Shown here piece after piece: positions 57,481 to 64,000 of a stretch of 64,000 nt of DNA. How positions within the stretch are numbered: position 1 is the stretch's first letter; every line of letters starts with the position of its first letter. The translations under genes were made by a program, and so were the position numbers. Origin of the DNA: DATEJJ01 sp039649115 (GTDB taxonomy: Bacteria > Actinomycetota > Actinomycetes > Mycobacteriales > Micromonosporaceae). The notes under the pieces are model-generated. The model was not told where the DNA came from, made no database searches, and saw only the letters and a program-made list of their open reading frames with translations. Location of the stretch: positions 1 through 64,000 of the forward strand of contig JBBWZQ010000036.1 in NCBI GenBank assembly GCA_039649115.1, in the 5' to 3' direction.

Positions 57481-58314
57481 GTGCCCTGCAATGACGACGT
57501 CCCCTACCAGGGACGGCATCGGTCTGCCGACGAACCCTCAACCGGAAGGACCCGGCGGTGGCCGGCCCTGACGGGCGGCCGGCCGGCGGTGATCCGGCTG
57601 GTCGTGATGGCGCTGCTGGCGTCGATCGGGATCGGATCGGTGCGCACGTCCGCCGGCAACGGTCGCACCGACCGGCCCGCGGCGGCGGTGGACCTGTCGA
57701 CGTGGCTGCTGCAGCGCGAGCGCGAGGCGGCGTCCCGGTCCGCCCAGCGCACCGCGCCGCGGCTGGTCCCGTCGGCCGCCCCGGCGCCGTCGCGAAAGGC
57801 CGTCCCCGGCAAGAAGGCCAGCCCTCGGCCTTCAGCCAAGTCTCGCCCTTCAGCCAAGTCCAGCGCGGCGACCAGCAACCCGACTCCGGTCGGCGGCCTG
57901 ACGAAGGTGCAGATGGCGTACGCGGCGACGATCGTGCGGGTCGGAAAGCAACTGCAGTTGCCGAAGCAGGCCTACGTCATCGCGATCGCCACGGCGCTGC
58001 AGGAGAGCCGGCTGCTGAACCTCGCCAACTGGGGGTCGGCGGCGTCGCTGAACCTGGCGCACGACGGCGTCGGCGGTGACTACGATTCGGTCGGGCTGTT
58101 CCAGCAGCGGCCGAGCACCGGCTGGGGCACGGTCGCGGAGCTGATGGATCCGGCCACCGCGGCCCGCAGGTTCTACCAGGCGCTGGCCCAGATCGCCGGC
58201 TGGCAGAACCTGCCGGTCACCGTCGCGGCGCAGTACGTCCAGGGCTCGGCGTACCCGGACGCGTATGCGCAGCACGAGCCCATGGCCAATCTCATCGTCA
58301 ACGGGTTGACCTGA
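57481..58314 (+). CDS. Secreted lysozyme/transglycosylase-like protein
   Basis: A 277-residue secreted protein. A signal/anchor segment (about 37-55) is followed by a Ser/Pro/Lys linker with a 14-nt direct repeat in the DNA (57829-57842 and 57847-57860, encoding SAKS twice). The C-terminal domain (about 140-277) has VIAIATALQESRLLNLANWG, DSVGLFQQRPSTGWGTVAEL and YVQGSAYPDAYAQHEPM. This matches the lysozyme-like domain often fused to NlpC/P60 or M23 peptidases in actinomycetes; here it stands alone. The Glu in QES is the likely catalytic residue. GTG 57481 has a weak ribosome-binding site; GTG 57589 is an alternative. Confidence 0.8.
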   Translation: MPCNDDVPYQGRHRSADEPSTGRTRRWPALTGGRPAVIRLVVMALLASIGIGSVRTSAGNGRTDRPAAAVDLSTWLLQREREAASRSAQRTAPRLVPSAAPAPSRKAVPGKKASPRPSAKSRPSAKSSAATSNPTPVGGLTKVQMAYAATIVRVGKQLQLPKQAYVIAIATALQESRLLNLANWGSAASLNLAHDGVGGDYDSVGLFQQRPSTGWGTVAELMDPATAARRFYQALAQIAGWQNLPVTVAAQYVQGSAYPDAYAQHEPMANLIVNGLT

Positions 58315-58319
58315 GCGGG

Positions 58320-60149
58320 TCACGCCGGGCTGGACAGCGTGTAGGCGCGGGCGCTCAGCGAATGCAGCTCGGCATAGGTGCCGCCGACCGCGACCAGCTC
58401 GTCGTGCGTACCGACCTGGATGAGCCGGCCCTTCTCCAGCACGAGGATCAGGTCGGCTCCGGCGAGGGTGGAGAAGCGGTGCGAGATGATGACGGTGATC
58501 GCGCCGGTACGGGTGGCGAGACTCCTGGCACGCGCCATGTAGTGCTCGAAGATCGCCTGCTCGCTCGGCGCGTCCAGCGACGCGGTCGGCTCGTCGAGCA
58601 CGAACAGCAACGGCTCCACCCGCATGCAGGCGCGGGCCAGCGCGGTCTTCTGCCACTGCCCCTCGGAGAGTTCGACGCCGCCCAGGTCGCGACCCAGCGG
58701 CGTGTCCAGTCCCCGCGGCAGCCGGTCGAGCAGCGCCACCCCGTCGGCCGCGGCCAGCGCCTCGGTGACCCGCTGGGTGTCCTCGATGCGTGCCAGATCG
58801 CCGAGGCCGACGACCTCGCGGAACACGGTCCGGTACCGCCCGAAGTCCTGGAACGCCACCGCCATCGCGGCCCACCAGGACTCCGCTTCGATCGCGGCGA
58901 GGTCGGTGCCGTCGACCAGCAGCGCGCCCGCGGTCGGCCGGTGGAACTTGCAGAGCAGCTTGACCAGCGTGCTCTTGCCGGAGCCGTACTCACCGACGAC
59001 CGCGACCACGCTGCCCGCCGGGAGGTGCACGCTGACGTCCTCGACGGCGTCCCGGTCGGTACCGGGATAGCGGTAGGTGACGTGCGAGAGGCTGATGCCG
59101 TCGCGCAGCGTGGACGGGGCCGGCCGGTTGCCCTTCTCCTGGGTGCGCTCCTGCGCCATGTACCCGCCCAGCCACAGGTAGTGGCCCGCCTTGCGGCCGA
59201 CCCTCGCCGCCTCGGTGGAGCTGCCGACCGCCTGCTGCACGGCGTTGCGCAGGTTGGTGGCCACGGTGATGGACAGCACGACGTCGCCGATGCTGCCCTG
59301 CCCGCGGGAGGCCCGGGTGACGACGAGCGCGAGCGCGCAGGCGAAGCCGAGCGTGAACACCGCCCATCCACCGGCCCGCCACATCGCGCCCGCCAGCTCC
59401 GCCCGGTACCGGCGCTGGTGCGCGTCGCGCCATGCCCGCTGCTGGCGGCGCGCGAGCCGTGGACCGGCGCCGGTCACCCGGATCTCCTTGCCCGGTGCGG
59501 CCTTCGTCGCCAACGCGAACAGGTGGCGCTGCACCCGCATGTCCTCGGCGGTGTCGGTCTCCGTGCTCATCACCACGCGTCGCCCGCGCGCGTCGAACCA
59601 CAGCGGCACCGCCGCGAAGACCAACAACAGCAACAGGTACGGGCTGACCGTGCCGAGCAGCGCGAGCACGACCGCGAGCCGGGCGACGTTGAAGACCCCG
59701 TCCACCGCGGCCCAGGCCGAGAACATCACCTCCCACGCCGAGTTGCGCAGCACCGTGACCCGGTCGAGGAAATCGGTGCGTTCCAGATGGTCCATGGTCT
59801 CGATGCCGCAGACGTCGCGCACGATCTCGGGTTCCAGCGTCAGCAGGCCGACCCGATCGGTCAGGTGCATGGTGTACATCCACGCCATGCGCTCCACCGC
59901 GTTGTTGGCGGTGTACGCGACCGCCACCGCGACCGCCGCGAGCACGGCACCGCGTGCCGCGCCGTGGGCCGAGGCTCCGCGCGCGCTCGCGTCCACCGCC
60001 AGCCGCAGGAGCACCGCCGTGGCGGGGATGGTGACCAGTCCCAGCAGCCGCAGTGCCAGCGCGGCGACGGTCACCCGCGGTTCGTGTGCGTAGCACAGCC
60101 GCAGCAACCTCGCCCACAACTTCGGGTAGCGCCGCCAACTCCCGGTCAC
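58320..60149 (-). CDS. ABC exporter subunit 2 (with LSEGQ signature)
   Basis: A 609-residue fused membrane-ATPase protein with six membrane helices in the first 320 residues. The ATPase has Walker A VVGEYGSGKSTLVKLL, signature VELSEGQWQKTALARA, Walker B LLFVLDEPTASLDAPSE and H-loop ISHRFSTLAGAD. LSEGQ replaces the consensus LSGGQ, and Trp follows the Gln in both partners. GTG 60149 overlaps the stop of the partner gene by 4 nt, so the two most likely form a heterodimeric exporter. The cargo is unknown. Confidence 0.88.
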   Translation of the reverse strand: MTGSWRRYPKLWARLLRLCYAHEPRVTVAALALRLLGLVTIPATAVLLRLAVDASARGASAHGAARGAVLAAVAVAVAYTANNAVERMAWMYTMHLTDRVGLLTLEPEIVRDVCGIETMDHLERTDFLDRVTVLRNSAWEVMFSAWAAVDGVFNVARLAVVLALLGTVSPYLLLLLVFAAVPLWFDARGRRVVMSTETDTAEDMRVQRHLFALATKAAPGKEIRVTGAGPRLARRQQRAWRDAHQRRYRAELAGAMWRAGGWAVFTLGFACALALVVTRASRGQGSIGDVVLSITVATNLRNAVQQAVGSSTEAARVGRKAGHYLWLGGYMAQERTQEKGNRPAPSTLRDGISLSHVTYRYPGTDRDAVEDVSVHLPAGSVVAVVGEYGSGKSTLVKLLCKFHRPTAGALLVDGTDLAAIEAESWWAAMAVAFQDFGRYRTVFREVVGLGDLARIEDTQRVTEALAAADGVALLDRLPRGLDTPLGRDLGGVELSEGQWQKTALARACMRVEPLLFVLDEPTASLDAPSEQAIFEHYMARARSLATRTGAITVIISHRFSTLAGADLILVLEKGRLIQVGTHDELVAVGGTYAELHSLSARAYTLSSPA

Positions 60150-62008
60150 CGCAGCTCGTCCTCTTCGATGCGGTCGTCGTAGCCGCGGGTGAACCGCTCG
60201 GCCTGGATCGTGAACATCCGCGCGTACGCGCCGCCGGCCGCCATCAACTGCGCGTGGGTACCGGACTCGGTGATGCGCCCGCCGTCCAGCAGTACGATCC
60301 GGTCCGCGTGGCGGACCGTGGAGAGGCGGTGCGAGATCAGCACGATGCTGGTGTCCCCCGCCCGGCCCACCAGCCGGTCGAACAGCTCCGTTTCGCTGCG
60401 CACGTCCAGGTGCGCGGTGGGTTCGTCGAGCACGAGCAGCGTGGCTCCGGTGTGCACGGCGTACAGCGCGCGAGCCAGCACGACCTGCTGCCACTGGCCG
60501 CCGGACAGGTCCACACCGTCGGTACGGTCCCGGGCCAGCGGCGTGTCCCAGCCGTGGGGCAACCGGTTCAGCACGGCCCGCAGGCCGGCCTCGTCGGCGG
60601 CGGCATCCATCGCGGCCCCGTCACGCGGGACCGTCGCGTGACCCAGCGCCACGTTGTCGCCCGCGGACAGGTGGTACCGGACGAAGTCCTGGAACACCAC
60701 GGAGATCCGCTCGCGCCAGGCGGCCGGTCCGAGCTCGCGCAGCTCGACGCCGTCCGCGGTAATCGTGCCGGCGTCCGGCAGGTACAGGCCGGCGAGCAGC
60801 TTGATGAGCGTCGACTTGCCGGCGCCGTTGAGGCCGACGATCGCGAGCAGTTCACCCGGCGCGACGGTCAGGTCCAGGTCGTCGAGGACGAACCGGTCCG
60901 TACCCGGGTAGGTGAAGCGGATACCCCGCAACTCGATGCGCGGCGGGCGGGCCGCGCCGGCGCACGCCTGTCCTGCCGCCGCCGGCGCGGGCGCGGCCGG
61001 CTCGCCCAGCACCGCGCGCAGCCGCGGCAGGGCCTTGAGCACCGGCAGGGCGGCCTCGATCTCCAACACGTCATTGGCGCCCGCGGCCGCGAGGTACACC
61101 GCGAACCCCGCGGCGAGTACCGCGGTCTGCACCGCGACGCTGGCCCGGCCGTGGACCACACCGGCCGCCACGATCGCGTAGACCACGCCGAGGGGCACCA
61201 CCATCAGGAACGAGGTGCCCCACTGACTGCCCCAGTTGCGCCGCCGCAGGTCCCACAACGGGTCGAACATGATGTGCGTCCCGAGGATCCCCCGGCCCAC
61301 CGCCCATTCCCCGAAGCCGTAGACGCGCTGTTCCTTGCCCTCGGCCGGGGACATGACCGCCTCCTTCCACTCACCGACCCGGCGCGATTCGCGCGCACCC
61401 CGCGCCCACAGCCGCGCGAACTCAAGGTGATGCCGCCGCTGCACGGCCCGGCCGACAAAAGCCGGTACCACCAGAATCGGCACCAGCCACCACGCGTAGG
61501 CGGCCAGCACCGCACCCGCGCCGATCGCGCCCACCCACCGGGCCAGCAGGCCGAGCTGGGCCACCGCGCCATCCCCGGGTGTCTTCTCGGTCCAGTTCTC
61601 CGGGTCGGCACTTCCCACCCGGATCAGATCCTGGACATCCGGGTCCTCCAGCTCGACAACGGTCGAACTGGAGGAGGTCAGCCGGGCCAGCTCGGCCCGC
61701 TGCGCGCCGTCGATCCGGGCCGTGACGAGCGAGCCCACCGGCAGGACGAAGGCGTCGACGAGGTGGCCGAGCAGCAGGATGCCGACGAAGAACCCCAGCG
61801 GCAGCCAGGCGCCGGCGTGCGCCTCGACCCGGCCGACCAGCAGCGCCATCGCCACGGCCGACCCGGCCGGCAGCAGGGCCCGGCCCAACACCAGTGCGGT
61901 CAGCGCTGTCACGGGAGCGGGCCCCGCCTGCCGCAGCGCGCGCAGCAGGAGCACGCGGTCTCGCAGCACGCGCACGCGGGCCTCCGAGGAATGGGTGTCC
62001 TGCGACAC
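60146..62008 (-). CDS. ABC exporter subunit 1
   Basis: A 620-residue fused membrane-ATPase protein. The ATPase has Walker A IVGLNGAGKSTLIKLL, Q-loop VVFQDFVRYHLSAGDNVALG, signature VDLSGGQWQQVVLARAL, Walker B LLVLDEPTAHLDVRSE and H-loop ISHRLSTVRHAD. A long coupling segment (GEWKEAVMSPAEGKEQRVYG) lies in the membrane part. This type is seen with lanthipeptide or drug exporters in actinomycetes, but no biosynthetic genes adjoin it. GTG 62008 starts it; the partner gene overlaps its stop. Confidence 0.88.
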   Translation of the reverse strand: MSQDTHSSEARVRVLRDRVLLLRALRQAGPAPVTALTALVLGRALLPAGSAVAMALLVGRVEAHAGAWLPLGFFVGILLLGHLVDAFVLPVGSLVTARIDGAQRAELARLTSSSSTVVELEDPDVQDLIRVGSADPENWTEKTPGDGAVAQLGLLARWVGAIGAGAVLAAYAWWLVPILVVPAFVGRAVQRRHHLEFARLWARGARESRRVGEWKEAVMSPAEGKEQRVYGFGEWAVGRGILGTHIMFDPLWDLRRRNWGSQWGTSFLMVVPLGVVYAIVAAGVVHGRASVAVQTAVLAAGFAVYLAAAGANDVLEIEAALPVLKALPRLRAVLGEPAAPAPAAAGQACAGAARPPRIELRGIRFTYPGTDRFVLDDLDLTVAPGELLAIVGLNGAGKSTLIKLLAGLYLPDAGTITADGVELRELGPAAWRERISVVFQDFVRYHLSAGDNVALGHATVPRDGAAMDAAADEAGLRAVLNRLPHGWDTPLARDRTDGVDLSGGQWQQVVLARALYAVHTGATLLVLDEPTAHLDVRSETELFDRLVGRAGDTSIVLISHRLSTVRHADRIVLLDGGRITESGTHAQLMAAGGAYARMFTIQAERFTRGYDDRIEEDELR

Positions 62009-62053
62009 TCGTGGATCCGCCCCGCCCAGTCAACTCATTTCTCCGTAGGGGCG

Positions 62054-62635
62054 TCAACGCGAAATCGTGGCGAGGAAGTCGAGCACCCGCTGGCGGAACA
62101 GAGCGGCAGCGGGTGCGTCGTGGGACGGCAGGCTGCTGTCGGCGAACAGGTGCTGATCACCGGGGTAGAGGAACAGTTCCGCGTGTTCGACCGACTCGAC
62201 CAGTGCGCGGGCGGCATCGAGGTCGCCCTCGTCCACGAAGAACGGGTCCGCGTCCATGGCGTGGACCTGCACCGGCACGCCCGCCGGCCAGGAGGACCCG
62301 AACTGCGAGGTCGGGACGCAGGAGTGGAACAGCAGCGCTCCGCGCGCGCCCGCCCGGGTCTGGGCCAGCTTCTGCGCCGGCAGCACCCCGAGCGAGAAGC
62401 CGGCATAGACGAGCTCGCTGGGCAGCCCGTCCGCGGCGCGCACGCCGCGCTCGATGATGTGGTCGAAGCCGATCTTCTCGGCATGAGCCATACCGTCGTC
62501 CAGACTCGGGAAGGTACGGCCGTCGTACAGGTCCGGCGTGTGCACGGTATGTCCGGCCCGGCGTAGTTCGTCGGCGAACGCGAGGAACCCCGACGTCTGA
62601 CCCTGCGTGTGGTGCAGCAGCAACACCTCAGCCAT
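62054..62635 (-). CDS. Dienelactone hydrolase family protein
   Basis: A 193-residue alpha/beta hydrolase of the DLH family. VLLLHHTQGQTSGFLAFADE and HTVHTPDLYDGRTF match the family N-terminus. The nucleophile motif is YAGFSLGV with Ser81 where classical dienelactone hydrolases have Cys. VQVHAMDADPFF supplies an Asp and LYPGDQHLFADSSL the His. Its natural substrate is unknown. ATG 62635 starts the domain; the gene is monocistronic. Confidence 0.85.
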   Translation of the reverse strand: MAEVLLLHHTQGQTSGFLAFADELRRAGHTVHTPDLYDGRTFPSLDDGMAHAEKIGFDHIIERGVRAADGLPSELVYAGFSLGVLPAQKLAQTRAGARGALLFHSCVPTSQFGSSWPAGVPVQVHAMDADPFFVDEGDLDAARALVESVEHAELFLYPGDQHLFADSSLPSHDAPAAALFRQRVLDFLATISR

Positions 62636-62797
62636 GTGATTCCTTCCCTGCGCTCCGACACCCGGTCTCCACCCCCACTTTGCCGGAAGCGAACCGCGAG
62701 TCCGCCGAGGGGTGCCGTTCCGGGTCATCCGCCGGAATACTGCGAGAGTGCGTCAGGGACCTGGCGCGGCATGTCCGGACATGGAGGAGGGGTCGCA

Positions 62798-63745
62798 ATG
62801 GCCTGGAGCGCGGCCGCAACCGCGACACGGACCGGCTGCGCGGGAGTGTTGGCGGCGGTCCTCGTGCTGGTGACGGTGGGGTGCGGCACACCCGCGCGGA
62901 CCACCACGCCCGCCCCGGCCCCGTCCCGCACGCCGATCAATGGGACCGTGCTGGTGACGCTTCGCGGCCGACAGTTCACGCTGCACATCCCCGCCTCGTA
63001 CGATCCGGCGAAGCCCGCTCCCCTGTTGATCCTCCTGCACGGGTACACCGCCTCGGGTGCGTCGCAGGAGTCGTACCTCAAGTTCACGCCCGAGTCGGAC
63101 CGGCGGGGCTTCCTCTATGCGTACCCGGACGGGCGCATCGACCCGCGCCACAACCACTACTGGAACGCGACCGACGCCTGCTGCGACCTGTTCGGCTCCC
63201 GGGTGGACGATGCCGGGTACCTGAGCGATGTCATCAAGAGGATCGAGGCTACCTACCGCGTCGACACCCGGCGGGTCTACCTGGCCGGCCACTCCAACGG
63301 CGCGTTCATGGCGTTCCGGATGGCATGCGACCACGCCGACCAGATCACCGCGGTCGCCACCCTCAACGGCGCCATGTGGCAGGACGTGACCCGGTGCAAG
63401 CCAACCAGCCAGGTCAGCGTGCTCGACATCCGCAGCACCGCGGACCGGACGATCAGGTACGCCGGCGGCAAGATCCTGAGCAACGGGTACCCCTCGGCGG
63501 CCCGCACGGACGCCGACTGGCTGCAACTGGACCACTGCGCGAGTACCTCGACGAAGGCTCCCGCTCTCGACCTCGTGACCGACCTGCCCGGCGCGGAGAC
63601 GAGCGTGCGTCGGTACACGGCCGGCTGCGATCGGGGGTCCACAGTGGAGACATGGACCATCGACAACGGCGTCCACGTCCCCTCCTTCGGCGCCGCATTC
63701 GCCACGACCGTGATGCAGTTCCTGCTCTCTCAGGTCAAGTCGTGA
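62798..63745 (+). CDS. LpqC-like secreted esterase (PHB depolymerase/feruloyl esterase family)
   Basis: A 315-residue lipoprotein. The lipobox is LVTVGCGT (Cys29), followed by a Thr/Pro linker. The hydrolase has LLILLHGYTASG, the nucleophile Ser166 in LAGHSNGAFMAFRMACDHAD, an Asp in VLDIRSTADRTI and a C-terminal His in DNGVHVPSF. Paired Cys (DACCDLFG) are typical of the LpqC group. Such enzymes cleave extracellular esters, for example polyhydroxybutyrate or feruloylated plant polymers. ATG 62798 follows GAGGAGGGG. Confidence 0.88.
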   Translation: MAWSAAATATRTGCAGVLAAVLVLVTVGCGTPARTTTPAPAPSRTPINGTVLVTLRGRQFTLHIPASYDPAKPAPLLILLHGYTASGASQESYLKFTPESDRRGFLYAYPDGRIDPRHNHYWNATDACCDLFGSRVDDAGYLSDVIKRIEATYRVDTRRVYLAGHSNGAFMAFRMACDHADQITAVATLNGAMWQDVTRCKPTSQVSVLDIRSTADRTIRYAGGKILSNGYPSAARTDADWLQLDHCASTSTKAPALDLVTDLPGAETSVRRYTAGCDRGSTVETWTIDNGVHVPSFGAAFATTVMQFLLSQVKS

Positions 63746-63806
63746 TCCCCAGGCGCACCGTCACCGTGTCGCCCACGCCGTAGGTCACCGGCGACGTGAT
63801 CGCAGG
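63735..63806 (-). pseudogene. Possible C-terminal remnant of a lost gene
   Basis: Reading the minus strand, about 23 codons with good codon bias encode PPAITSPVTYGVGDTVTVRL followed by GITT and a TGA that overlaps the end of the esterase gene. The frame is closed by a TAG upstream, so only a fragment remains. It may be a degraded gene end or chance. The rest of 63746-64000 shows nothing I can call. Confidence 0.25.
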
Positions 63807-64000
63807 CGGCTACCGGGGCCGGACCCGGCGGGCGAGGTGCTGCTCAACTGCGACGACACCGCGGCGTGCGTGGTGACGCCACCACGTGGGTCGGGTCGGT
63901 CCGCACAACATCGGCGTCGCAGTCGCAACGACGCCAAGGCATGCCAGACCGTACACGACCCACCAGACGACCAGCGAGCACAGGTAGGATCCAGCCGTCC

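Noticed and set aside
1..64000. CRISPR arrays, tRNA or rRNA genes, insertion sequences, integrase or attachment sites
   Set aside because: None was seen: no regularly spaced repeats, no cloverleaf or rRNA-like stretches, no transposase or integrase motifs.

Overview
The window is about 64 kb of very GC-rich DNA (roughly 70-73 percent by eye) with many GTG starts, 4-nt start/stop overlaps and gene families typical of filamentous Actinomycetota: an orphan DUF397 protein, a DUF574-type SAM methyltransferase, GAF-ANTAR proteins, an XRE/NB-ARC/TPR regulator, LpqC-like and L,D-transpeptidase lipoproteins. It reads as an ordinary chromosomal stretch, probably from a Micromonosporaceae-like soil actinomycete (inference from gene families only). 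I see no rRNA, tRNA, CRISPR array, insertion sequence, phage or origin.

Layout. 1-6 kb: 5' end of a sugar ABC permease, then a polytopic membrane protein with a membrane-inserted patatin, and a PQQ-propeller protein. 6-11.5 kb: XRE/NB-ARC/TPR regulator, DUF1905 protein, DUF397 protein, a small hypothetical, DUF574 methyltransferase. 11.5-18.9 kb: a DeoR-controlled sugar locus (GH4 glycosidase, SIS isomerase, ABC importer, PfkB kinase, and an 18-codon stub of a lost dehydrogenase). 19-22 kb: molybdate regulator plus modABC. 22-31 kb: a LacI-controlled locus (secreted FN3/CBM/F5-8C protein, two TIM-barrel enzymes, a Gfo/Idh oxidoreductase, ABC importer). 31-37 kb: envelope module A. 37-40 kb: BlaI/M56 pair divergent from a glycolipid-type glycosyltransferase and a polysaccharide deacetylase. 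40-51 kb: LUD protein with HxlR regulator, DUF1275 and TauE permeases, L,D-transpeptidase, GH43 arabinanase, two GAF-ANTAR proteins, desaturase, alpha/beta hydrolase, ABC exporter with a small downstream ORF, STAS protein. 51.8-57.3 kb: envelope module B. 57-64 kb: lysozyme-like secreted protein, paired ABC exporters, dienelactone hydrolase, LpqC-like esterase.

The most striking feature is that modules A and B are mirror-image paralogues about 15 kb apart. Each has a two-component system divergent from an operon of a lipoprotein with repeated CMRxHG motifs, a membrane-fusion protein carrying a peptidoglycan-binding domain, a MacB-type ATPase and a MacB/FtsX-type permease. Each divergent promoter region holds a different perfect 9-bp inverted repeat, suggesting two insulated envelope-responsive systems.

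Regulatory DNA is unusually readable here: three identical TACTAC-N7-GTAGTA BlaI dyads, repeated AAACGAAC-like boxes in the DeoR locus lying on two apparently leaderless promoters, and TTGCCA-based LacI boxes on both promoters of the LacI locus. All functions are inferred from sequence reading and family knowledge; no database search was run.
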